Positions 43,032 to 50,641 are shown, counted from the stretch's first letter. The stretch is DNA of 64,000 nucleotides from VRUE01 sp963699225 (GCA_963699225.1 OY969423.1:2232001-2296000), one strand, 5' to 3'. Program-made: numbers and translations. The notes: generated by a model from the letters alone, not told the origin.

Positions 43032-43228
43032 GCCAGCCTTTGGGGCAGCGGTCGATTGACGGCGAGGGGCTGCGGAGCCAGCGCCGAGCCGGTGATCGGC
43101 TGTGAGGCTGCCAGCACCGAGGCGATTACGGTCGCCGAGGTGGTGGAGAGCCGCTGCCGAACCAGCGCGGAGGTGGTAGCGCAGGCGTCGAGTGCAAGGG
43201 ACGCGGAGAAGAAGAGGATGGAGAACAT
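43028..43228 (-). CDS. small hydrophobic protein, first gene of the recombinase operon
   Basis: A 66-aa protein from ATG 43228, supported by AAGGAGGT seven bases upstream. MFSILFFSASLALDACATTSALVRQ forms one probable membrane segment or signal peptide; the rest is Ala/Ser-rich. Its TGA overlaps the GTG of the replication-relaxation gene. Function unknown; the excellent ribosome site argues that it is translated. Confidence 0.55.
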   Translation of the reverse strand: MFSILFFSASLALDACATTSALVRQRLSTTSATVIASVLAASQPITGSALAPQPLAVNRPLPQRLA

Positions 43229-43701
43229 GACGAAGACCTCCTTGATCGTGTTTTGAAATGGAAGTGGGGTAGGAATGTCGGCAAAACGCCAGGCCCGCAA
43301 ATGGCGCTGCGGCGGGCTTTGGCGGCCCTCGGGACTAACCGGGCCGCGAAATGACAGGGGAAGCGATCGCCGCAGCCACCCTCGAAGCCAGAGGCGAAGC
43401 GGCGATGAAAGTGAAGTGCTGTTGATCTGCCGGTCATTCATTTGGCCCTCTATCCCTACAGAGCAAGAAACCGCAAAAGTGGACCCCCCTGGATTTGACG
43501 CGACAGTCGATTTCGTGCCTCATACCTCCCTGTCGAACGAGGCGGCGAAATCCGTCAAAAGATTGGGCCAGCCTCCCTAGAGGCGGGTCGAGAAGCAGGA
43601 CTGAAAACGAAGTGCCCATGTACAACAGGGCGCCGAGTAGCGAAGGTGGACCCCCCAAACCGGGAATAAGGGGGGAGCGCGTGAATAAGGTGGGGAAGCG
43701 G
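43229..43701. other. 473-bp non-coding stretch inside the serine-recombinase element
   Basis: No supported gene. It holds GC-rich hairpins on the leader side of the recombinase operon (GCGGCCC/GGGCCGC around 43320-43345; GCCCGC/GCGGGC around 43292-43317), and the motif GTGGACCCCCC twice (43479-43489 and 43646-43656). A related GAAGTGCCCATG occurs near 43609. These may be remnants of an insertion-sequence end or binding sites of the XRE protein encoded at 43702. Confidence 0.5.
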
Positions 43702-43938
43702 CTACTTCTCGAACTTCTCGGAGAGCTTTGCCAGCTCGCCAATCGACACGTCGAGCGCTGTCGCGATTCCCTTCACGGTGTCCCAGGTCGGGTTGGCATG
43801 GCCTCGCTCGATTAGCGAGAGCGTGCCCATCGTGACTCCGGCGAGGGGAGCCAAGGCTTCCTGAGTAGCCCCGCGCTTTTCGCGGAGCTGGCGGATCGCC
43901 TTGCCGAGCGCGGGCTGTGGCCGATCTGAGTGATCCAT
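43702..43938 (-). CDS. XRE-family transcriptional regulator
   Basis: A 78-aa protein from ATG 43938 (ATG 43971 would fall too near the presumed -10). LGKAIRQLREKRGATQEALAPLAGVTMGTLSLIERGHANPTWDTVKGIATALDVS is a full five-helix Cro/CI HTH. It is read away from the 44103 operon; the intervening 160 bp hold promoters for both, so it may repress the regulatory cassette, recombinase operon or both. TATAGT around 43975-43980 is a candidate -10. Confidence 0.88.
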   Translation of the reverse strand: MDHSDRPQPALGKAIRQLREKRGATQEALAPLAGVTMGTLSLIERGHANPTWDTVKGIATALDVSIGELAKLSEKFEK

Positions 43939-44010
43939 CAGACACCGCACGCTCTCAAATCTAGGCTGCATCTACTATAGAAGTTCTTTTCAGCGATTTA
44001 TCGTGAAAGA

Positions 44011-44102
44011 CTTGCTACGCTGCGTCCCCTTAGACAAAAGCGGCGACCCGTCGCGCTGGTACGCGAACGGGCCGCCTGACCACAAGGAGAACACGCCTCC
44101 TC
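44011..44102 (+). promoter_or_regulatory. conserved promoter-leader of the 117-aa gene (element 1)
   Basis: It contains, in order: CTTGCTACGCT (44011-44021, an extended -10 TGCTACGCT), ACAAAAGCG about 12 bases later, a hairpin of GCGG..CCCGT with ACGGG.CCGC, and CACAAGGAGAACACGC with ATG soon after. AGGAG and CTCCT flank a seven-base loop just before the ATG and could hide the ribosome site. The same elements in the same order precede the homologous gene in the second element (59849-59940). Confidence 0.7.
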
Positions 44103-44456
44103 ATGGCTACCAAGAACCCTATGTGCGGCGAGCGGCCGGTGCCGCTCGACCTCCCCACCAAACACATTCCGATCCTGCGCGACCGCCTGACGGGCTGGCT
44201 GGAGGGAGTGCGGGAAGACCTGAAAACTCCTGAGCGGATGGAGAACCCCGGCAAGGCTTGCGGGGAAGCCCAAGCATATGAACGGCTGCTGATTGGGCTG
44301 ACGACAGGCCAGATTTGCCTGCCCGATGAGGCAGCGCGAGCGGCCGTCGAGACTGCGGCCGAAGCTTACGACGAGGGGAGCAACCACGCCGAGATTGCCG
44401 CCAACCACGATGCGCTGCACGGCTTGCTCGTTGTGCTCGAAGGGGGGAAGGCTTGA
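44103..44456 (+). CDS. 117-aa conserved element protein
   Basis: A 117-aa acidic, helical protein of unknown family. It has the same length and is homologous to the protein at 59495-59848: both begin MA(T/D)(K/Q)NP, share LDLPxxHxxxLR near residue 20, an AxxAxxRLLxxL segment near 60-70, and end with NHDALHGLLVVLEGGKA versus EHEALNGLLDQLKGGEG. It is first in an operon with a winged-helix-like protein and an XRE regulator. It may be an accessory factor for excision or a small antirepressor; nothing more specific can be said. Confidence 0.75.
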   Translation: MATKNPMCGERPVPLDLPTKHIPILRDRLTGWLEGVREDLKTPERMENPGKACGEAQAYERLLIGLTTGQICLPDEAARAAVETAAEAYDEGSNHAEIAANHDALHGLLVVLEGGKA

Positions 44457-44701
44457 GGCTGGCCGACTTCCAGATGCAGCGCGCCGTGCTGGCCTTAGTC
44501 CTGCGCGAATACCCGATCCTGCTGACGCTCCCCGTTCTGGCGAACTTGGTGCTTTCCGATCCCCGCAGCTTGGTCGGCTGTGTCGCGCTCGCTCGCGCCG
44601 TCCGCGATTTGGTCCGAGAGGGCTTGTTGCTCAGCAACGGACTTTTTGTTCTGCCGAGCAAACCGGCGCTTCACGTCAATCGCCTGCTGGGGGTGAGGTG
44701 A
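44453..44701 (+). CDS. 82-aa winged-helix-like protein
   Basis: It starts at TTG 44453, overlapping the previous stop (TTGA), and is followed directly by the XRE gene at 44702. LADFQMQRAVLALVLREYPILLTLPVLANLVL then VGCVALARAVRDLVREGLLLSNGLFVLPSKPALH resembles a small winged helix. The second element lacks this gene at the corresponding place. Function unknown. Confidence 0.6.
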   Translation: MRLADFQMQRAVLALVLREYPILLTLPVLANLVLSDPRSLVGCVALARAVRDLVREGLLLSNGLFVLPSKPALHVNRLLGVR

Positions 44702-45061
44702 ATGGACCGCCTTGTCGCGCGGCGCTTTGGGACGAATCTGCGTAGCGCTCGCAGGCTTGCCGACTACAGCCAGCAAGAGCTAGGGCTGTTGGCCTCGCTG
44801 CACCCGACGGAGATTGGGCTGTTGGAGCGCGGCGGGCGGATTCCTCGCATCGACACATTTCTCAAGCTCATCGGCTCGTTGGAAGTCCCAACTGGCGAAC
44901 TGCTTGAGGGGCTGCGCTGGACGCCGGGAGTGGTGCAGCGCGGCACGTTCAAGCCTCCGCTGCAGGCAGAGCGAGCGAATGAAGCGAGCACAGGTGACGG
45001 AGCAGTCGACGGCGGTTTCTCGGGGGTCGAAGTGCCTGGGGGGTGCTTGCTTCCCCGATAG
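44702..45061 (+). CDS. XRE-family regulator, conserved element type
   Basis: A 119-aa protein. NLRSARRLADYSQQELGLLASLHPTEIGLLERGGRIPRIDTFLKLIGSLEV is a Cro/CI HTH; the extension LLEGLRWTPG is shared with the regulator at 59232-59498, which is clearly homologous over 70 residues (LASxHxTEIxxLERGxRIPRIDT). The last about 45 residues have no counterpart there and lie on the left arm of a large inverted repeat. It likely controls its own cassette and the recombination genes. Confidence 0.85.
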   Translation: MDRLVARRFGTNLRSARRLADYSQQELGLLASLHPTEIGLLERGGRIPRIDTFLKLIGSLEVPTGELLEGLRWTPGVVQRGTFKPPLQAERANEASTGDGAVDGGFSGVEVPGGCLLPR

Positions 45062-45120
45062 GGTGCAAGCGCAGGCCACAGGGACTCCTTGGGCGCTTTG
45101 ACCCCCGAGAAACCGCCGTC
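45008..45120. repeat. 21-bp perfect inverted repeat around a 71-base loop
   Basis: Positions 45008-45028 and 45100-45120 are exact reverse complements (core CGGCGGTTTCTCGGGGG). The loop has secondary pairing (GTGCTTGC with GCAAGCGC). It overlaps the 3' end of the XRE gene and lies 240 bases before ribH. It can form a very stable terminator or cruciform, or mark a former insertion. Confidence 0.75.
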
Positions 45121-45361
45121 CGATCTGCCGCGTCGAGTTACCGCCTCCCGCTGCCAGTCCTCTCAGAGCGAGGCACACGGCGTCTGCGCTCCCCGAAGGA
45201 GAACTCTCCAGAGGTTGCTTGATACGGCCTTCTCAGCCCCTACGCTCGGCCGCGGAAATTTCAACGAGGCGGCACTTTGCTCCGGGCCGCGCCATCGACA
45301 AATACAGACGGCCCAACCCATGCCTACACTTTCCTCAACAACCAGGGAGGAGCTGCGCAAA
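45062..45361. other. 300-bp gap between the XRE gene and ribH
   Basis: It contains the loop and right arm of the inverted repeat (to 45120) and then unremarkable sequence up to a strong GGGAGGAG ribosome site at about 45345-45352. The FMN riboswitch consensus found before many rib genes was looked for and not seen. No other gene is supported. Confidence 0.5.
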
Positions 45362-45856
45362 ATGAGCGGTTTGATCCAGGGATCCGATCGGGACGGGCGT
45401 ATCGCCTTTGTCCAGTCGTGCTGGCACAAGGATCTCGTTGACCAGAGCCGGACGACGTTTATCGCGGAGATCGGGCAGCTCGGAATCCCCGAGTCGCAAA
45501 TTGACTTCTTCGAGGTGACCGGCGCCTTCGAGATCCCGCTACAGGCCAAGCGCCTCGCGGAAACCGGGAATTACGACGCAATCGTGGCGGCGGGACTCGT
45601 CGTTGATGGCGGCATCTACCGTCACGAGTTCGTCGCCGATGCGGTGATTGGCGGGCTGATGCGAGTCCAGCTCGACACCAGCGTCCCAGTTATCTCGGCT
45701 GTCCTCACTCCGCACCACTTTCACGAGCACGAGACTCATCGCGCCTTCTTCTTTGGGCACCTTGAAATGAAGGGGATCGAGGCCGCGAGAGCCTGTGCTC
45801 ACACGATCGACGCTCTCGACCGACTACCCGACCCCAGCTTTGAACCCACGGAGTAG
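45362..45856 (+). CDS. ribH: 6,7-dimethyl-8-ribityllumazine synthase, type II
   Basis: A 164-aa protein from ATG 45362, nine bases after GGGAGGAG; a longer frame upstream is not conserved. RIAFVQSCWHKDLVDQSRTTF, FFEVTGAFEIPLQAKRLA, GLVVDGGIYRHEFVADAVIGGLMRVQLDTSVPVISAVLTPHHFHEHETH follow the RibH2 pattern of Brucella/Mesorhizobium (GAFEIPL, GGIYRH, LTPHHFHE). The enzyme makes the lumazine precursor of riboflavin. It is separated from any other rib gene and lies inside the serine-recombinase element, so it appears to be mobile cargo or a relocated copy. Confidence 0.9.
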   Translation: MSGLIQGSDRDGRIAFVQSCWHKDLVDQSRTTFIAEIGQLGIPESQIDFFEVTGAFEIPLQAKRLAETGNYDAIVAAGLVVDGGIYRHEFVADAVIGGLMRVQLDTSVPVISAVLTPHHFHEHETHRAFFFGHLEMKGIEAARACAHTIDALDRLPDPSFEPTE

Positions 45857-45972
45857 TCACGCGTCGCTCGCAAAGCAGGGCCTTCAGTGGCCGGGACGCA
45901 GTCCAATCGGAATCGGCCCGAACAATTGATACAAGAGCAAGGCCAGCGCCTAACGACGGCCCCGGCCTGATT

Positions 45973-46010
45973 GTCGTCTTTAGGCACTTACTGTGTACCT
46001 AAAGAACGAC
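45973..46010. repeat. inverted repeat, GTCGTCTTTAGG type
   Basis: Arms 45973-45984 and 45998-46010 pair with one bulged base around a 13-base loop. AT-rich surroundings suggest an operator, terminator of ribH, or a recombinase site. Confidence 0.5.
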
Positions 46011-46053
46011 ATTTGATGTAACACTATTCGGTGCATAGGTTCGTAGCCATTTA

Positions 46054-46105
46054 GCACTAAAAACGAAGTGGGCGTTGTCACCCATGTCCACTTTCGCGTT
46101 AGTGC
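46054..46105. repeat. imperfect 18-bp inverted repeat
   Basis: Left arm 46054-46071 and right arm 46088-46105 match at 14 of 18 positions (outer GCACTAA / TTAGTGC, inner AGTGG / CCACT). The GTGGAC-type core recalls the two motifs near 43.5-43.7 kb, so both ends of the 43.2-46.1 kb segment carry related sequences. Confidence 0.5.
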
Positions 46106-46235
46106 ACCATTTTTTAGCTTTAACATCGTTATTGCGTCGGGTGACCCGCTAGGTCGTCAGCATGAGGCTTCCTAGCATTGGGGACTCGATGCTTGCTCGA
46201 TGGACTGGGAGGGCGGCGCTGTACTGGCCGCCCTC

Positions 46236-46859
46236 TTAGCTGTCACCCGTGGCCAAGCGCTCGCCAGGCGGGCGACCCGAGCGGCTGCGCTCGAAGCTCA
46301 TCGCTGCAACCACGGTCGAGGTTCCGTCCTGGTCGTTCTCGAGCAGGCGAGCGGCGCTTTTTGCCTCGATTTCCTCGATCCGCATGTAGGAGGCGGCCAT
46401 CTCGTCAGCTATTTCTCGCCGTCCCTCCTCGTCGAGTGAGACCGAGCGCCAGCTCATCCAGATGTCCTCGTCGGAGTCCATCTTGCCGGCGCGCAGGGCG
46501 GCCAGGCCCTCGGCCATGATCGCCTGCAGGATCAGGGCGGCGAACTCGCGTTTGGTCTCAGCCGGCAGTTGGCGCGCTTCCTCGTCACTGATGAACGGGC
46601 GTGCGATCGCCCGGTAGAAATGCTCTGTTGCGCCGCGCCGCTGCTCGGTACCGACCAGTTCGATGCAGCCGGAATCAAACAGTTCTTTGACGTGGTGGCC
46701 AACCTTGCTGACGCCCTCGCCGATGATTTTGGCGATTTCGTTGGGGCTGGCTGTGCCTTCGTTGAGGATCGCGAGGGCGTCGATCCTGATCCGGTGACCG
46801 ACGGCGTAGGCCACCGCCTCGTCGATGCTTCTCCTCTGCCCCTTTGCGGTCGTCGCCAA
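46236..46859 (-). CDS. winged-helix transcriptional regulator (ArsR/PadR-like fold)
   Basis: A 207-aa protein from TTG 46859, chosen because GGAGG lies six bases upstream; a TTG at 46877 is possible. AVGHRIRIDALAILNEGTASPNEIAKIIGEGVSKVGHHVKELFDSGCIELV is an ArsR-like winged helix, followed by an Arg-rich wing (EQRRGATEHFYRA) and a helical C-terminal dimer or ligand domain. Proteins of this layout are numerous in Solirubrobacterales. No target is evident. Confidence 0.8.
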   Translation of the reverse strand: MATTAKGQRRSIDEAVAYAVGHRIRIDALAILNEGTASPNEIAKIIGEGVSKVGHHVKELFDSGCIELVGTEQRRGATEHFYRAIARPFISDEEARQLPAETKREFAALILQAIMAEGLAALRAGKMDSDEDIWMSWRSVSLDEEGRREIADEMAASYMRIEEIEAKSAARLLENDQDGTSTVVAAMSFERSRSGRPPGERLATGDS

Positions 46860-46954
46860 GGCTGATCCTCCAGTCAAGAGCTATCTCATTGGTAAGGCCG
46901 GCCGGAGGATAAGCAAGTTTCCCTGATTGGAGGCACTCGCACTCAGCCATGCCT

Positions 46955-46980
46955 CAATACTTAATTTTTTCTTAGTATTG
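46955..46980. promoter_or_regulatory. CAATACT inverted repeat, possible operator
   Basis: CAATACT (46955-46961) and AGTATTG (46974-46980) flank an AT-rich spacer in the region upstream of the regulator at 46236-46859 and of the small frame at 47033. The position suits an autoregulatory site. Confidence 0.4.
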
Positions 46981-47032
46981 CCCTCCGAATCCCGGTCAGA
47001 CGGGCAGGAGATGGGAAGGGAGGTGAGCTGGG

Positions 47033-47092
47033 ATGAGGATCACCACCGTGAGCGCGGTGCTACCGAGCGTGCACGTGTTCAAGCACAACTAG
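47033..47092 (+). CDS. possible 19-aa peptide with a strong ribosome site
   Basis: ATG 47033 is preceded by AAGGGAGGTGA with a spacing of about seven bases and the frame encodes MRITTVSAVLPSVHVFKHN before TAG. It ends eight bases before the mrp stop on the opposite strand. The ribosome site is stronger than those of most genes in the window, but nothing follows in the same direction. Its role, if real, is unknown. Confidence 0.35.
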   Translation: MRITTVSAVLPSVHVFKHN

Positions 47093-47099
47093 GCGCTAG

Positions 47100-48257
47100 C
47101 TACTGGACTACGGGCAGCGGCGTTCCGCTGACCGGTGGCGGTTCTGCTGCCGCCGGGGTCGCTTGCAAGACCGGCAGCTCCTGTGGCGTGGCCGCGACAA
47201 TCCCGCGCGCGGCCTGACGAATTGCCTGTGATGCGGGAGAGTCGGGCTCTGCCGTCACCAGCGGCGAGCCGCTGTCGGCGTGTTCGCGCAGGGACTCGGA
47301 GAGCGGGATCTTGCCGAGCAGGGGAATGTCGAGTTCGTCGGCGAGCAGCTGCCCACCGCCCTCGCCGAAGATCGTCATGCGCTCCCCCTGGGGAGTTGTG
47401 AAGCCGGACATGTTCTCGATCGCGCCGAGCAGCTCGAGGTCGAACTTGGCCGCCATGTCGGCCCCCCGTTTGGCCACGCTCTGCGCGGCGGGCTGGGGGG
47501 TCGTGACGATCACGAACTTAGCCTGCGGCAGCAGCTGGGCGAGGGTCATCGAGACGTCGCCGGTTCCTGGCGGCAGGTCGAGCAGCAGGTACTCCAGCTC
47601 GCCCCAGGCGACGTCCTCGAGGAACTGCTGGATCGCCTTGTGCAGCATCGGCCCGCGCCAGACAACGGCCGAGTTCTCCTCGACGAAGAAGCCGATCGAC
47701 ATCACCTTGACGCCACCCGGCGATTCGAGCGGCAGGATTTTGCGCTCGCCGTTGACCTCGGGCTTGCTGTTGACCCCGAGCATGCGCGGCATCGAGTACC
47801 CGTAGACGTCGCAGTCGAGGGCGCCGGACGGGTGCCCTTCGGCGGTCAGTGCGGCAGCCAGGTTGGCGGTCATCGTCGACTTGCCAACACCGCCCTTGCC
47901 GGAGGCGACGCAGATCACGTTTTTGACCTGCGCGAGGGCCCCGGCGGGCAGCTTGCCGCGGCCGAGCGTCTGCTGCAGGGACGATTTCTCCTCGTCGGAA
48001 AGAACGTCGAAGCCGACGGCGACCTCGGTCACTCCATCGAGCTCGGAGACCTGTTTGGCGACGGCCTGTTCGAAGTGGGAGCGGATCGGGCAGCCCGCGG
48101 TGGTGAGCGAGACGACGACCTCGACCCGGCCGCCATCGCGAACCTCGATCGAGCGCACCATTCCCAGCTCGACGATCGAGCGGCGCAGCTCGGGGTCGAT
48201 CACGGCTCGCAGCTTCTCGGTTATCTGATCCTGCGTCGGAAGTGACATTGAGGCCAT
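47100..48257 (-). CDS. mrp: Mrp/NBP35-family P-loop ATPase, iron-sulfur carrier
   Basis: A 385-aa protein. An N-terminal MIP18/DUF59 domain (VIDPELRRSIVELGMVRSIEV, TTAGCPIRSHFEQAV) precedes the ParA-like ATPase with deviant Walker A VASGKGGVGKSTMTANLA (about 116-133), LLLDLPPGTGDV and IENMSGFTTPQGERMTIFGEGGG. The CxxC pair found after ENMS in proteobacterial ApbC is replaced (TTPQG), as in actinobacterial Mrp. It probably carries or transfers Fe-S clusters. It is convergent with the region at 47092 and divergent from the secreted protein gene. Confidence 0.9.
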   Translation of the reverse strand: MASMSLPTQDQITEKLRAVIDPELRRSIVELGMVRSIEVRDGGRVEVVVSLTTAGCPIRSHFEQAVAKQVSELDGVTEVAVGFDVLSDEEKSSLQQTLGRGKLPAGALAQVKNVICVASGKGGVGKSTMTANLAAALTAEGHPSGALDCDVYGYSMPRMLGVNSKPEVNGERKILPLESPGGVKVMSIGFFVEENSAVVWRGPMLHKAIQQFLEDVAWGELEYLLLDLPPGTGDVSMTLAQLLPQAKFVIVTTPQPAAQSVAKRGADMAAKFDLELLGAIENMSGFTTPQGERMTIFGEGGGQLLADELDIPLLGKIPLSESLREHADSGSPLVTAEPDSPASQAIRQAARGIVAATPQELPVLQATPAAAEPPPVSGTPLPVVQ

Positions 48258-48365
48258 TCTCGCAAAGGCGCCGAGGCGGCAGCCCCCGGGTGCTCATCGC
48301 TAGGGGGAGAGAACCGGCCGTCCTTGACTTAGCCCCCGCACATGTCGTCGAGCGAAGGAGGGGTT

Positions 48366-50630
48366 ATGTCGGGCACGCGAGCCGGGGTCGGCCGCATCGT
48401 CGCAATCGGGATCGCGCTGGCGCTGGCCTTGCTGCTGCTGGTCGCCAAGGAGGCGACCGCGGGCAAGTACTCGGTCGCCCAGTGCGGTTGGTACGTCGGT
48501 GCCGACGCGAACTGGGCCGACAGCACCGGGGGAGCGAAGTTCCGGCCCGATGGCTGGTGTGTGCCGCCGGCCGGTCAGGATCCCTTTGACGGAGCGCACC
48601 TAAAGAGCGTCACCCGCGATGGTCAGGGAACGGTGTCGGGGACACGCTACGCCCGCTGGCGCTGGGAGGCTCCGGAAGGCACTGGCATCACGCGGGTCAG
48701 CGGCACCTGGTGGCACGCGCTGCACGACGGGATCGAGCAGCGAATCGGCGTGGCCAACCTGAGCGGCGGCTTCGACGTATTCGCCGCCGCGTCCACCACC
48801 GACGTCACTCCGCGCGACTTCGTCGTCGGCTTCTCGACCCCGATGCCGGCGCTCGAGGACCGCCTTCTCTGCGCCAGGGCAGAAAGCAAGTGGTGCAGCC
48901 TCGAACCCGGCTCTTGGTCCGCTATTAGGGCTCTGACGATCACGATCGAGGACGACTTCCTCCCGGTCTTCTCAATCGGAGGCGACATGCTCGCCGGCGG
49001 TTGGCTGCGGGGCGAGCACAAGCTCGAGTACAGCGCCCTGGACGGAGGGTCCGGTCTGAAGCGGACCGAAGCGCTGATCGACGGTCACCCGGTGTTGGCC
49101 CACGACCACCCATGCAACGTCGTTTCGGTCGGTGGCGAGCTACGGGCGACGACGATGCGGCCCTGTCCCACCACCCGCGTTGGCTATTACCCGATCTCGA
49201 CCACCGGGTTCAGCGACGGACCCCACATCGTCAGCCACTGCGCTACCGACTTCGCCGGCAACGTCAACTGCGGGCTGGCGCGGACGATCTTGATCGACAA
49301 CAACCCGCCCGCCCACCCGCGCGACCTAACGATTGCCGGAGGCAATGAAAGTTGGCACCGCGGCAACGACTTCGACCTCACCTGGGTCAACCCCGACCAG
49401 GGCCCGGCAAGCCCGATTGGCGGCGCCTCGTGGCGCATCACTGGACCGGCCGGCTATGACGGCGGCGCGAAGTTTGTACCGGGCCACCAGTTGGGCACCC
49501 TGCAGAATCTTTTTGTGCCGCGCGCCGGGATTTACTCGCTCAGTATTTGGCTGCGCGATGAGGCCGGCAATGAATCTGCATCCTCGGCGGCATCGCTGCC
49601 GCTGCGGTTCGACGACGTGCCCCCAGGCGTCGCTTTCGAGCCGGCCGTCGCCGGGGATGCAGCCGCGACGCAGATCCAGGCCGAAATCAACGATGAGCAT
49701 TCTGGCCCGGCAAGCGGCGAGATCTACTACCGCCGTCTCGACGGCCAGCAGTGGACGGAGCTGCCGGCGAAATTTCAGCGCGGCGCCTCGGCGGAAAAGG
49801 CTGTGTTGCTGGCGCGACTGCCGGGCGACCTCGGTCCCGGCACCTACGTCTTTCGGGCCGACGCCGCTGACGCCGCGGGTAACACGGCGAGCTCGACCCG
49901 CCGCAGGGACGGCACCGAGATGACAGTGCGCAAGGTCGCCGGCGAACCGATCACGGCGCTCAAGCGGGCTGAGCCAGTGCGGGGCAAGGCGCGCATCTTC
50001 GCCCGCCTTCATTGGCACGAGCACAGCGGCACCGAGCTGACGGTGCCGTTCAGGACAGCGGCGATGCTGAGCGGCCGCCTCGTCGATGACGATGGTGCGG
50101 GGCTTGCCGGCCGCGCCCTGCGCGTCACCGCTCGCCCCTCGCGTGGCGCTCTCGGCCAGGCGCGGGTCGAGGTCCTGCAGACGGGCTCCCACGGCGGCTT
50201 TCAGCTTCAGCTGCAGGCCGGGACCTCACGCCGGATAGCGGTCGCCTTCGCGGGTGATGCGCACCTTGGTCCTGCCGAGCGGAGCCCGCTAACACTGCGG
50301 GTGCGCAGCGGTGTCGAGCTGAAGGCGTCCTCCTCGCGATTGCGAACCGGCGAATCAGTGCGATTCAGTGGTCGCGTACGCAGTCTCGGTGCCCCCCTGC
50401 CCCGGCGTGGGAAGCTGGTCTCGGTCCAGTACTTCGAGCAGGCTTCGCGGCGCTGGCGCCCGGTGCTCGTTACGCGCACCGACCACGATGGCTATTTTCA
50501 CGCCCGCTATCGCTTCCGCTACATCAGCGGTTCGGCACAGATCCGGATCCGTGCGGCGGTGCTTCCTGAGGAGCGCTGGCCCTACGCGCCTGGTGCCTCG
50601 CGTCCGCTCGTCCTTCGCGTAACCGGGTAG
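48366..50630 (+). CDS. large secreted protein with Ig-like/Big-type domains
   Basis: A 754-aa protein from ATG 48366, with AAGGAGGGG four bases upstream. Signal peptide IVAIGIALALALLLLVAKEATA. A first domain with cysteines (QCGWYV, GWCVPPAG) is followed by beta-rich modules containing YSALDGGSGLKRTEALIDG, DNNPPAHPRDLTI, DDVPPGVAFEP and DAADAAGNTASS, patterns of bacterial Ig-like repeats; the C-terminal part (GRLVDDDGAGLAGRALRVTARPS, VRFSGRVRSLGAPLPRRGKLV) resembles carboxypeptidase-regulatory-like folds. No enzyme motif. A surface or adhesion role is inferred. This architecture is common in Thermoleophilia. Confidence 0.75.
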   Translation: MSGTRAGVGRIVAIGIALALALLLLVAKEATAGKYSVAQCGWYVGADANWADSTGGAKFRPDGWCVPPAGQDPFDGAHLKSVTRDGQGTVSGTRYARWRWEAPEGTGITRVSGTWWHALHDGIEQRIGVANLSGGFDVFAAASTTDVTPRDFVVGFSTPMPALEDRLLCARAESKWCSLEPGSWSAIRALTITIEDDFLPVFSIGGDMLAGGWLRGEHKLEYSALDGGSGLKRTEALIDGHPVLAHDHPCNVVSVGGELRATTMRPCPTTRVGYYPISTTGFSDGPHIVSHCATDFAGNVNCGLARTILIDNNPPAHPRDLTIAGGNESWHRGNDFDLTWVNPDQGPASPIGGASWRITGPAGYDGGAKFVPGHQLGTLQNLFVPRAGIYSLSIWLRDEAGNESASSAASLPLRFDDVPPGVAFEPAVAGDAAATQIQAEINDEHSGPASGEIYYRRLDGQQWTELPAKFQRGASAEKAVLLARLPGDLGPGTYVFRADAADAAGNTASSTRRRDGTEMTVRKVAGEPITALKRAEPVRGKARIFARLHWHEHSGTELTVPFRTAAMLSGRLVDDDGAGLAGRALRVTARPSRGALGQARVEVLQTGSHGGFQLQLQAGTSRRIAVAFAGDAHLGPAERSPLTLRVRSGVELKASSSRLRTGESVRFSGRVRSLGAPLPRRGKLVSVQYFEQASRRWRPVLVTRTDHDGYFHARYRFRYISGSAQIRIRAAVLPEERWPYAPGASRPLVLRVTG

Positions 50631-50641
50631 GGTGACGCCCG

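Larger units (their letters stand above)
45857..46235. other. AT-rich 379-bp gap, probable right end of the first element
   Basis: No gene seen. Base composition becomes AT-rich from about 45970 to 46130. It holds two inverted repeats: 45973-45984 with 45998-46010 (GTCGTCTTTAGG type, one bulge) and 46054-46071 with 46088-46105 (14 of 18 paired, GCACTAA...GTGG type). After about 46150 the sequence returns to chromosomal composition. It is the most plausible location of the other attachment site. Confidence 0.45.

Noticed and set aside
45121..45361. FMN riboswitch before ribH
   Set aside because: The conserved RFN sequence blocks were not found; only a normal ribosome site is present.
45089..45361. 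N-terminal extension of the ribH frame
   Set aside because: The extension is not conserved in lumazine synthases and the strong GGGAGGAG site lies right before ATG 45362.
46191..46198. GCTTGCTC as an attachment core shared with 40305-40312
   Set aside because: The eight bases do match at both presumed ends of element 1, but a match of this length between two such regions is likely by chance and the flanks do not agree.
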